A stretch of 64,000 bases of DNA, taken from NCBI GenBank assembly GCA_016125215.1, contig WGMF01000013.1:1-64000 (forward strand), in the 5' to 3' direction. This DNA comes from Phycisphaera sp. Its GTDB lineage: Bacteria; Planctomycetota; Phycisphaerae; Phycisphaerales; Phycisphaeraceae. The translations under genes and the position numbers were made by a program. The notes beneath the pieces were generated by a model. The model was not told the origin of the DNA, did not search any database, and saw only the letters and a list, made by a program, of their open reading frames with translations. Below are positions 56,914-64,000 of this stretch, one piece after another (within the stretch, counting starts at the first letter, position 1; the number at the start of each line of letters is the position of its first letter).

Positions 56914-58407
56914 TCAATCCGAGTCCTGCGCGTCTTGGGGATCCGAGCCGGACTTCCACAGCACGATGCCCTTCACGTCATTCCTGGCCTTGGGGCCGTC
57001 CGTGCTCCGGCCGCGCTCGACATCCGATTCGAGTTGCTTGAGCAGGCGGTCGGCAATATCGGGGCGTTCGATGTAGAGGTTGTGATGTTCGCCGAGGTCG
57101 TCGTGCATGTTGTAGAGCTGGGCGATGGGAAGGTCTTGTGCGCGGGCTTGTTTCTCGCCCGGTGACGACCAGCCGCCCGAACCGTAAGCCAGTTCGAGCT
57201 TCCAGTCGCCCATGCGGTAGGCAAAGTGGCCGCTGATCGAGTGGTGAACCACGCCGACCCGTGTGGAAGCGATCTTTTCCCCGCTCAGGGCCGGGAGGAA
57301 GCTCACACTGTCCTCCGCGCCGGCCTCTGGCAACGGCTGACCGAGGATTGCCGCCACGGTGGCAAAGAGGTCGGTGTGACAGATTGTTTGATCGCACGTC
57401 GAGCCGGGGTCGACGTGGCCGGGCCAGCGCACGATGAACGGCACGCGGTGTCCGCCGTCCCAGATGTCGGACTTCGACCCACGCAGCGGTCCGCTGACGA
57501 GGTGGCCTTGTTTAGCCAGCTTGTCGATGCCCGCCGCCTTCGAGCAGCCGTTGTCGCTGGTGAAAATCACAAGCGTGTTGTCCGCGAGTTTATTGCGGTC
57601 CAGCGCGGCGCAGATCGAACCGAGCACGCTGTCGGTCTGCATGACGTAATCGCCATAGTCCCCCAGCCCGCTCTTGCCCTTCCACTCGGGTGACGGCACG
57701 ATCGGGGTGTGCGGTGAATTGAGCGGGACATAAAGGAAAAACGGCTTGCCGTCCCTGCCCCGTTCGTCCAGGAACTCGACCGCTTTTTTCTCCAGCCGGG
57801 GCAACATGTGGACCGGCTCGTCGTGAGCGATCACATGGTCGTTCTCGATCACCGCCTGCATGTCGCCCGCGTGGTGGAAGCCCAGAAAATAATCGAATCC
57901 GCGCGCGGTCGGCCCGTCGGGGATGACCGCGCCGACCTGGGGGGTCTTGCCCTTGCGTGAAAGTGCATTGCCGGTCTGGGCGTCGGTGTATTGGAAGTTC
58001 AGGTGCCACTTGCCGATGATCGCGGTCGTGTAGCCTTTGCTCTTGAGAAAACCCTCGACGGTCGGTCGCTCGGGTGCAATCAGACACGGCGCAAAGCCCT
58101 GCACGACGCCGTGCTGGAGTGGGGACCGCCACGCGTAGCGCCCGGTGAGCAGGCCGTAGCGCGTCGGCGTGCATACCGACGAACCCGAGTGCGCATCGGT
58201 GAACATCATGCCCCGGCGTGCCAGTTCATCGGCGTGGGGCGTGGCGATCTTGCCGTGCTCGGTGTTGTAGCAATGCACGTCGCCGTAACCCAGGTCGTCG
58301 CAGAGCACGTAGACGACGTTGGGCCCGGCTTGCCCCGCGGCGTGGACCGATGTCAACGCAAAAACGTTCGCCAGCACCCAGGACAAAAAGCCTATGCGGA
58401 TCGACAT
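56914..58407 (-). CDS. secreted type I sulfatase
   Basis: About 497 residues; the ATG follows GGAGGTG and gives a signal peptide ending VHA-AG, so the enzyme acts outside the cytoplasm. Sulfatase signatures: PNVVYVLCDDLGYGD, modification motif CTPTRYGLLTGRY with Cys79, IIGKWHLNFQYTD, TSDNGCSK and GHRVPFIVRWPG. The layout follows arylsulfatase A/GALNS-like enzymes. It is isolated from the polysaccharide block at 6-20 kb but next to the sugar-transport operon region. Converges on the lipoprotein gene with 33 bases between. Confidence 0.95.
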   Translation of the reverse strand: MSIRIGFLSWVLANVFALTSVHAAGQAGPNVVYVLCDDLGYGDVHCYNTEHGKIATPHADELARRGMMFTDAHSGSSVCTPTRYGLLTGRYAWRSPLQHGVVQGFAPCLIAPERPTVEGFLKSKGYTTAIIGKWHLNFQYTDAQTGNALSRKGKTPQVGAVIPDGPTARGFDYFLGFHHAGDMQAVIENDHVIAHDEPVHMLPRLEKKAVEFLDERGRDGKPFFLYVPLNSPHTPIVPSPEWKGKSGLGDYGDYVMQTDSVLGSICAALDRNKLADNTLVIFTSDNGCSKAAGIDKLAKQGHLVSGPLRGSKSDIWDGGHRVPFIVRWPGHVDPGSTCDQTICHTDLFATVAAILGQPLPEAGAEDSVSFLPALSGEKIASTRVGVVHHSISGHFAYRMGDWKLELAYGSGGWSSPGEKQARAQDLPIAQLYNMHDDLGEHHNLYIERPDIADRLLKQLESDVERGRSTDGPKARNDVKGIVLWKSGSDPQDAQDSD

Positions 58408-58655
58408 ACGCACCTCCGGTTGTCGGATGAGTTCCCATGTGAGTCGGGCCGTCAATACATTAACGCAAGCCCGGTGTGTGTGAAGCCGGTGGTGCGATGC
58501 GACGAGAATGACACGCACGCCGACCACCCATGCATGATCAATATCGTCGTGCGCATCCGTTTGCCTGTCAATAAACCATCGGGGTATGCTTCAATATCAA
58601 CTGAGCCTTTCTGGTTTTCAGACCCGTTGACCCGCCGCTCTCGGAGACCCCCGTC

Positions 58656-60008
58656 ATGGGCAAGATCAAGGTCGCCCGGTACACCGAACCCACGCCCCCA
58701 CGCCGAACGATCCGCGAAGACCTGATGCGGGTGCTCATGACCGACCTGTCCGACCTCTTCTCGGGCAAGACGGGTCCGGTGGATGACACCACACCGATCG
58801 CCGACGGGGGCGACGCCGGTCTTTCTGAAGAACTCATTGTTGATACCACCCGCCTCGCGGAGGACATGATCCGCGATGCCGTGCGCGAGCGGGCCACGGA
58901 CATCCACATCGACCCGCAGTCCGTCGGCTCGCGCATCCGCCTGCGCGTGGACGGCCGCGTCATCGACACCGCGGTGCTCAACGAGATGCAGACCCACCGC
59001 CTCGTCAACCAGGTCAAGACCCTGGCTGACATCGACCCCGTCAAAACCTTCGCACCCGAGGACGCACGGCTGACCTACGAACTCGACGGGAACCTGATCG
59101 ACATCCGAGTCACCATCGTCCCGTGTGTCACCGGTGAGAAGATCGCCATCCGCCTGCTCGACCCGCAACGTGTCAGTTCCAACATCACCTCTCTGGGCCT
59201 GAACCACGACGCGGAGAGCGAACTCAAAGACTGGCTTGCCGGCGTGAGCGGTCTGTTCCTCGTCACCGGGCCGACCGGCTCGGGCAAGACCACGCTCCTC
59301 TACGCGCTCTTACATGAGATTAGAAAGCACCAGCGCTCCATCGTCACCATCGAGGACCCCGTCGAGTACCAGATCGACGGCATCACGCAGGTCCAGGTGG
59401 ACACACGCCACGGCCTGACTTTCGCGCAGGGCCTGCGGACCATGCTCCGGCTCGATCCCGACTACCTGATGCTCGGCGAGGTCCGCGATGCGGAGTCGGC
59501 CCGCTCCGCCATCGACGCCTCCATCTCCGGGAGGGCCCTGATGAGCACCATGCACGCGCGCGACGCGGTGAGCACGCTCAGCGCCCTGCGCAACTGGGGC
59601 GCAACGGACCTGGAGATCGCGGTCTCGCTCTCCGTGGTCGTGGCGGCCAGGCTCGTGCGCAGGCTCTGTGAAAACTGCAGGCAAGAATGCCCCGTCACCG
59701 ACGAGCAGAAAAAATGGCTCGCGGCCATGGGTGTGCCGTCACCGAAAAAAAACTTCACCTCCCCCGGTTGCCCGTCGTGCAAGAACCTGGGCTACCTCGG
59801 TCGCACCGGCGTCTTCGAGACCTGGCGACTCGACGAATCCGACTACGACCTGATCCTCACCGGTGTCGATGAGCACTCGATGCGCAAACACCTGGCCAGG
59901 AAAAAACACCGCACGCTCGTCCACGATGCGATGGACAAAGTCGAGGCGGGAATCACGTCGCTGGCCGAGCTGCAATCCCTTGGCGACGTCGGCGGCGGGG
60001 GCAGGTGA
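58656..60008 (+). CDS. short PilB/GspE-type secretion ATPase
   Basis: 450 residues. After a ~60-residue unconserved N-terminus comes the N2 domain (ATDIHIDPQSVGSRIRLRVD) and the RecA-like ATPase: Walker A GPTGSGKTTLLYALL, Asp box IVTIEDPVEYQIDG, Walker B LMLGEVRDAES and His box STMHARDA. A tetracysteine zinc subdomain (CENCRQEC and CPSCKNLGYLGRTG) marks GspE/PilB rather than TadA. The usual N-terminal MshEN/T2SSE_N domain is missing. It would drive pilus or type II assembly at the inner membrane. The only other assembly gene seen is the TadC-like one at 22054. Confidence 0.92.
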   Translation: MGKIKVARYTEPTPPRRTIREDLMRVLMTDLSDLFSGKTGPVDDTTPIADGGDAGLSEELIVDTTRLAEDMIRDAVRERATDIHIDPQSVGSRIRLRVDGRVIDTAVLNEMQTHRLVNQVKTLADIDPVKTFAPEDARLTYELDGNLIDIRVTIVPCVTGEKIAIRLLDPQRVSSNITSLGLNHDAESELKDWLAGVSGLFLVTGPTGSGKTTLLYALLHEIRKHQRSIVTIEDPVEYQIDGITQVQVDTRHGLTFAQGLRTMLRLDPDYLMLGEVRDAESARSAIDASISGRALMSTMHARDAVSTLSALRNWGATDLEIAVSLSVVVAARLVRRLCENCRQECPVTDEQKKWLAAMGVPSPKKNFTSPGCPSCKNLGYLGRTGVFETWRLDESDYDLILTGVDEHSMRKHLARKKHRTLVHDAMDKVEAGITSLAELQSLGDVGGGGR

Positions 60009-60009
60009 G

Positions 60010-60261
60010 TAGCCGCAGATGAACGCAGATGAACGCAGATACAACCAGAGAGCAATAGGGGCTTATCCCGAACCGCACAAGACAAGTATTTGAATAAATG
60101 AGATTGATCTATTGATCGACGGACAAATCATTTTCAACCGCATTACCGAAGTTCATCTTTTGGTGAACTCCTGCTTGGCATGGTGGTCTGGATGCTCGAT
60201 GTGGTGACGCAGAATTCTTATCTGCGTTCATCTGCGTTCATCTGCGTTCATCTGCGGCTAA
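60010..60261. repeat. facing TAGCCGC arrays between pilB-like gene and nuoC
   Basis: The left array starts TAGCCGCAGATGAACGCAGA at 60010 with three 10-bp units. The right array at 60221-60261 has four units ending TCTGCGGCTA. The ~180 bases between are A/T-rich with no gene. Confidence 0.8.
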
Positions 60262-60272
60262 CGCTTCCCCGC

Positions 60273-60788
60273 TTACGCCGGGTAGTCCGCTTTCTGTTTC
60301 CAGTCCATCTCGTACGAACCGGGGATGCCGTGGTACTCGCGGGGGAATTCGTAGTCCTTGCGCAGCGGGTGGCCCTGCCAGTCTTCGGGGAGGAGGATTC
60401 TGCGGAAGTCGGGGTGGTTTTCGAAGAGGATGCCCATCATGTCGTAGGCCTCGCGCTCGTGCCAGTCGGCGGCGGGCCAGAGGTCGGAAACGCTCGGCAA
60501 TGTCGGGTGGTCACGGTCCATGTAGACCTTGACGGCAAATTCGTGGTGGTGGGTCATCGAGATCAGGTCCGCCACGAGGCAGAGCTTGTTGTCCGCCACG
60601 TAATCGACCGCGGTCAGGCAGGCCAGAAAATCAAACGCCAGCTCACCGTCGAACTTGAGGAACTCGGCGATCTGCCGCCAGTGCTCGGCGGTGGTGTGGA
60701 CGCGCGGGTGCTTGTCATCGGGCAGCGACTGCGTAACAGCAGAACCGAACTTTTCACCGAGGCGCTGGGCGATCTGTTGTGGGGTCAT
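60273..60788 (-). CDS. nuoC: NADH-quinone oxidoreductase subunit C
   Basis: 171 residues. Complex I 30-kDa subunit: FDFLACLTAVDYVADNKLCL, HHHEFAVKVYMDRDHPTLPS, the signature DWHEREAYDMMGILFENHPD, and ILLPEDWQGHPLRKDYEFP. It belongs to the peripheral arm. Usually nuoC follows nuoB directly; here an FkbM methyltransferase gene stands between and no nuoD follows. The ATG at 60788 is used. Confidence 0.95.
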   Translation of the reverse strand: MTPQQIAQRLGEKFGSAVTQSLPDDKHPRVHTTAEHWRQIAEFLKFDGELAFDFLACLTAVDYVADNKLCLVADLISMTHHHEFAVKVYMDRDHPTLPSVSDLWPAADWHEREAYDMMGILFENHPDFRRILLPEDWQGHPLRKDYEFPREYHGIPGSYEMDWKQKADYPA

Positions 60789-60870
60789 GGTCGATCTCAC
60801 GTGTTGGGATGGGCGTTGAATCATACCGGCCCCGGCGGGCGCGGGCCAATACCGGCAAGAAGCCGCCCGA

Positions 60871-61737
60871 TCACTCGCACCTGGCCAGGATGTCCGCGTG
60901 TTCGAGCCGATCGACGGCCTTGCCTTTGGGGTCGAGTTTCTTCAGGCCCCTGCGGAGGACGTAGAGCCTGTAGCGGGGCTGGATCCGCTGCAGCGTGTCG
61001 ATCCACGCGCGCGGCGAGTAACCAGCGGCCTTGGCCACGGCAACATGGTGGTCCACAATCAGGATCGGCGGCGTGGCAGAGGTGAGCAGCGGGGTCATGC
61101 CCTCGATGGCCACAGGCTCAGCCCCCTCGATGTCGAGCTTCACGAGCCGGGGATACACGCCCCGCAGGACCTTGCCGAGCGTGACGGTCTGGGCCACCGT
61201 GGTCTGCACCGCGCGGGCGCTGCGGTCGAAGATCGACGAGCAGCCGTGGTTGATCGAACCCTGGTTGGGCATGAGGTGGATGTGCGTCTGGCCCTCGTGG
61301 TCGGAGAGTGCGGTGTCGTGGACCTTGACCTGGGGGAACGGGCCGTTGACCTGGAGGTTGGCCAGCAATCGTGCGCGGAGGGTGGGTTCAGGCTCGAAGG
61401 CGTCGACACGCCCCGTGGGCCCAACCGCTTTGGCAGCCATGAGCGTGAAGTAGCCCAGGTTCGCCCCGCCGTCGACGAAGTGATCGCCTTTGTGGAGCGT
61501 CCGGCGGATGAATCGGCTGACCTCGACCTTGTAAAAGCCGTAGGCCATGCACAGGTCGGGATAGGTGGCGGTGTCGAGTTCGAGCTTGCCGACGGGCGTG
61601 TTGTAGATGTTGTGCCACTTGTGGCGTGGCCGACGGTTGCGTGCCCACTCACACAAGACGAGGCTGCACCGGCTCGTGCGCGCAAGTGCGGCGCAACCCC
61701 GCACCGAGGACTCAACAATAGCCGACACTAACCCCAT
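60871..61737 (-). CDS. FkbM-family methyltransferase
   Basis: About 288 residues. SAM-binding motif VDGGANLGYFTLMAAKAVGP near residue 90; DAFEPEPTLRARLLANLQVN; then VKLDIEGAEPVAIEGM, the FkbM signature. Such enzymes methylate sugars or polyketides and often sit in surface-polysaccharide clusters. Here it lies between nuoB (38 bases) and nuoC (82 bases) on the same strand, an odd place. The ATG at 61737 is chosen; the frame is open upstream over nuoB. Confidence 0.92.
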   Translation of the reverse strand: MGLVSAIVESSVRGCAALARTSRCSLVLCEWARNRRPRHKWHNIYNTPVGKLELDTATYPDLCMAYGFYKVEVSRFIRRTLHKGDHFVDGGANLGYFTLMAAKAVGPTGRVDAFEPEPTLRARLLANLQVNGPFPQVKVHDTALSDHEGQTHIHLMPNQGSINHGCSSIFDRSARAVQTTVAQTVTLGKVLRGVYPRLVKLDIEGAEPVAIEGMTPLLTSATPPILIVDHHVAVAKAAGYSPRAWIDTLQRIQPRYRLYVLRRGLKKLDPKGKAVDRLEHADILARCE

Positions 61738-61775
61738 GTTGAAAGAGTGTAACCCAAGCAACTTGTGAAGGCGGG

Positions 61776-62315
61776 TTACACCGCCGCGGCGGGCGTGGGC
61801 AACCCGAGCTTGGCGGCACGCTTCGAGCCTTTGGGCAAGCCGACCGATTGGGCACGGATCTTGTCCTGCAATCGCATGAGGCCCTCCTGCAGCGCTTCGG
61901 GCCGGGGCGGGCAACCGGGCACGTAGACATCCACCGGCACAACCAGGTCCACGCCCTTGACGACGTGGTACCCATACTTGAAGTAAGGCCCGCCGCCGAC
62001 GGTGCACGCGCCCATCGCAATGACATACTTGGGGTCGGGCATCTGGTTGTAGAGCCTCCGCACGCGCGACGCCATCTTGTACGTCACCGTGCCCGCGACG
62101 ATCATCAGGTCCGCCTGGCGCGGCGTGGCACGGAAGGCCCCCGCCCCGAAGCGGTCCACGTCGAATCGGCTCGACGCAAACGACATCATCTCGATCGCGC
62201 AGCACGCAAGCCCGAAAGTCATCGGCCAGAGGCTCGACGTGCGCGCCCAGTTGATCGCCCAGTCCATGCTTGTGACGATCAGCCCTTCCTCGAAACGGTT
62301 CTCGATCCAGCTCAT
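61776..62315 (-). CDS. nuoB: NADH-quinone oxidoreductase subunit B
   Basis: 179 residues. Cluster N2 ligands are present: [20 protein letters not shown] and [31 protein letters not shown] is the conserved middle. It passes electrons to quinone in complex I at the membrane interface. It is divergent from ruvB. No nuoA upstream. Confidence 0.96.
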   Translation of the reverse strand: MSWIENRFEEGLIVTSMDWAINWARTSSLWPMTFGLACCAIEMMSFASSRFDVDRFGAGAFRATPRQADLMIVAGTVTYKMASRVRRLYNQMPDPKYVIAMGACTVGGGPYFKYGYHVVKGVDLVVPVDVYVPGCPPRPEALQEGLMRLQDKIRAQSVGLPKGSKRAAKLGLPTPAAAV

Positions 62316-62449
62316 GTGGCGTTCCCGCGTGTGGCTAAAGTTGCCGGCATTGTAGGGGCGGATCGGCCAACTGGCCAGCACGCAACACGTCCCCCCCCAG
62401 ACGGGGCTGTGTTTACAGTCCGTGGTCCGTTATGCGGTAGGATGTTGCC

Positions 62450-63499
62450 GTGGCTAAGGAACGCATCATCTCGGGTAACGCGGGCGACGACAGCGAGGAA
62501 CGGTTCAACGTCTCCCTGCGTCCGCAGCGGCTGCGCGAGTACGTCGGCCAGCCGCGGCTCGTCGAAAAACTCGACATCACACTCAAAGCCGTCAAGCAGC
62601 GCAATGAACCGATGGAGCACGTGCTGCTCCACGGCCCGCCGGGCCTGGGCAAGACCACCCTGGCCCACGTCATTGCCAACGAGATGGGCACGCACCTGAC
62701 CGTCACGGCCGGCCCAGCCCTCACCAAGCCCGGCGACCTCGTCGGCATCCTCACCAAGCTCCAGCACGGCGACGTCCTGTTCGTCGACGAGATCCACCGC
62801 CTGAACATCGCCATCGAAGAGTATCTCTACGCCGCGATGGAGGACTTCAAGATCGAGGTGCAGATCGACTCGGGCATGCACGCCAAGACGATCACGCTCC
62901 CGCTGCAGCCGTTCAGCCTGATCGGCGCCACCACGCGAGCCGGCCTGCTCTCCGGCCCGATGCGGTCGCGCTTCGGCATCACGCACAACCTCGAGTTCTA
63001 CAGCGAAGCCGACCTGCTCGCCATCCTGCGTCGCAACGCGAAGCTGCTCGACATCCCCGACGACGGTGACGCGACCGTCACGGCGTTGACAACGATAGCC
63101 CAGCGCTGCCGGGGCACGCCGCGCATTGCTAACAGGTTGTTACGTCGTGTGCGCGATTACGCACAGGTCAAGGGCAAGGGGGTGCTCACCGGAGCGGTTG
63201 TGGAGGAGGCGCTGCGACTCGAGGGCGTCGATGCGCTGGGGCTCGACGACCTGGACAGGAAATACATGCGCGTGATCGGCGAGGTGTACGAGGGCGGGCC
63301 GGTCGGGCTTGAGGCGGTTGCCGCGACACTCGGCGAAGACGCCGGCACACTCGAAGACCTGTGCGAGCCTTATCTCCTGCAGGTCGGCTTCCTGGCCCGG
63401 ACCCGCCGCGGCAGGCAGCTCACGCGCACCGGTGCCCAATACATGGGCCTGAAAATCCGTGATTCAGCCCGGGCGGAAGAAGACCTCTTCGGGGCCTGA
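62450..63499 (+). CDS. ruvB: Holliday junction branch-migration helicase RuvB
   Basis: 349 residues from a GTG with TAGGA upstream. SLRPQRLREYVGQ, Walker A HGPPGLGKTTLAH, Walker B VLFVDEIHRLN, sensor and arginine finger region GATTRAGLLSGPMRSRFGI, and the C-terminal winged helix (EPYLLQVGFLARTRRGRQLT). It drives branch migration with RuvA, absent here. Confidence 0.97.
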   Translation: MAKERIISGNAGDDSEERFNVSLRPQRLREYVGQPRLVEKLDITLKAVKQRNEPMEHVLLHGPPGLGKTTLAHVIANEMGTHLTVTAGPALTKPGDLVGILTKLQHGDVLFVDEIHRLNIAIEEYLYAAMEDFKIEVQIDSGMHAKTITLPLQPFSLIGATTRAGLLSGPMRSRFGITHNLEFYSEADLLAILRRNAKLLDIPDDGDATVTALTTIAQRCRGTPRIANRLLRRVRDYAQVKGKGVLTGAVVEEALRLEGVDALGLDDLDRKYMRVIGEVYEGGPVGLEAVAATLGEDAGTLEDLCEPYLLQVGFLARTRRGRQLTRTGAQYMGLKIRDSARAEEDLFGA

Positions 63500-63526
63500 C
63501 CTCTCCCCCACCCGCCTGGGGATGTG

Positions 63527-63535
63527 TGCTATGAT
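63527..63535 (+). promoter_or_regulatory. extended -10 promoter candidate
   Basis: TGCTATGAT is an exact extended -10 element 54 bases before the next start codon. No clear -35 box. A GC palindrome (CGCCCGGGCG) lies in the presumed leader. Confidence 0.3.
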
Positions 63536-63588
63536 GAGCGGTTCGCCCGGGCGGTCGTGGGATCGCCCGGCGAGGAGAACCCAACCCC

Positions 63589-64000
63589 ATGCCCCTACAA
63601 GACCAACTGCGAGAACTCTTCCATCTTGACCAGCAGGTGCGCGGCCTGCGGACACGCCTCGACGCGGCGCAGCGTCGCTTGAAGATACAGAAGACCAAGG
63701 CCGAGCAGATCCAACGCCAGATGCAGGAGCTGGCCTCGCAATACAAACAAGCCCAGGCCGCCGCGGGCAACTTCGAGACCGAGGTCAAGCAGGCTGAACA
63801 GCGCGTCAACAAGCTCCGCGAGCAGATGAACACCGTCACGAGCAACAAGGAATACTCCGCCCTGCTAGTCGAGGTCAACACGCTCAAACTCGAAAAAGGC
63901 AAGGTCGAGGAGAAGGCCCTTGAGCAGATGACCAAGGCCGACCTGCTCAAACAGGAGGTGGTGGAACTCGACGCGAAACTGACCGAGCAGAACAAGCTCG
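63589..64000 (+). CDS. coiled-coil zinc-ribbon protein (CdsZ/zf-RING_7 type), 5' part
   Basis: The reading frame is open from the ATG to the window edge (137 codons). It encodes an antiparallel coiled coil: MPLQDQLRELFHLDQQVRGL, LDAAQRRLKIQKTKAEQIQR and the family-typical TVTSNKEYSALLVEVNTLK. The conserved NKEY is characteristic. A C4 zinc ribbon is expected near residue 200, beyond the window. Homologues are widespread and their role is poorly known. GAGGAG precedes the start by 13 bases. Confidence 0.82.
   Translation, partial: MPLQDQLRELFHLDQQVRGLRTRLDAAQRRLKIQKTKAEQIQRQMQELASQYKQAQAAAGNFETEVKQAEQRVNKLREQMNTVTSNKEYSALLVEVNTLKLEKGKVEEKALEQMTKADLLKQEVVELDAKLTEQNKL

Overview
The window reads as high-G+C chromosome of a free-living, probably aquatic planctomycete, most likely class Phycisphaerae. 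This rests on a giant secreted protein with an LEPR-XLL N-terminus, a PEP-CTERM exported protease, two formylglycine sulfatases among glycoside hydrolases, golvesin-type repeats, several TTG/GTG starts, a planctomycete-type rve transposase and the dispersed TAGCCGC(A/G)(A/G)AT(A/G)AACGC intergenic arrays typical of the phylum. No 16S rRNA gene is present, so the class is an inference.

Region 1 (1-6407) is gene debris. Copies of one ~60-bp repeat (three in tandem at the start, then at 1928, 2845 and 4742, the last two inverted) separate a GH127 fragment, a membrane protein, a tRNA-Glu(CUC), pieces of IS91- and IS3-type transposases, an intact but compositionally foreign GH29 fucosidase and a 24-codon sliver of an oligopeptide-ABC permease. 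An insertion sequence (4876-6407) then abuts that sliver on one side and a truncated DUF6288 gene on the other. This is either a recombination hot spot or, less interestingly, an assembly mis-join at repeats.

Region 2 (6408-22026) is a polysaccharide-utilisation block: GH95 fucosidase, sulfatase, lyase-like jelly-roll protein and GH2 beta-galactosidase in one minus-strand row, plus a pseudo-acetylesterase/DUF6288 fusion and a YdjY protein. Two overlapping 2-hydroxyacid dehydrogenases of opposite stereochemical families follow. The enzyme set fits a sulfated, fucose- and galactose-containing algal glycan.

Region 3 (22054-44669) is mostly housekeeping in short units: a TadC-like/FHA pair, a FeeM-like N-acyl amino acid synthase, trpB, a bifunctional nuclease, metallophosphoesterases, an HTH membrane protein, the PEP-CTERM protease, psd, a Memo-AMMECR1 pair, a diguanylate cyclase, nrdR, a PpiC-type lipoprotein, yraN, a queuosine-precursor transporter, accA, a glutamine amidotransferase (trpG/pabA) and a PHP-glycosyltransferase. 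Convergent gene pairs are separated by nested inverted repeats that sometimes supply the stop codon.

Region 4 (44852-58407) holds a sugar ABC operon (binding protein, two permeases, no ATPase), the 1495-residue LEPR-XLL sorbosone-dehydrogenase/golvesin protein, a two-gene envelope operon of unknown function (coiled-coil membrane protein plus lipoprotein) and a second sulfatase. Region 5 (58656-64000) holds a short PilB/GspE ATPase, nuoB and nuoC split by an FkbM methyltransferase, ruvB, and the start of a zinc-ribbon coiled-coil protein cut by the window edge.
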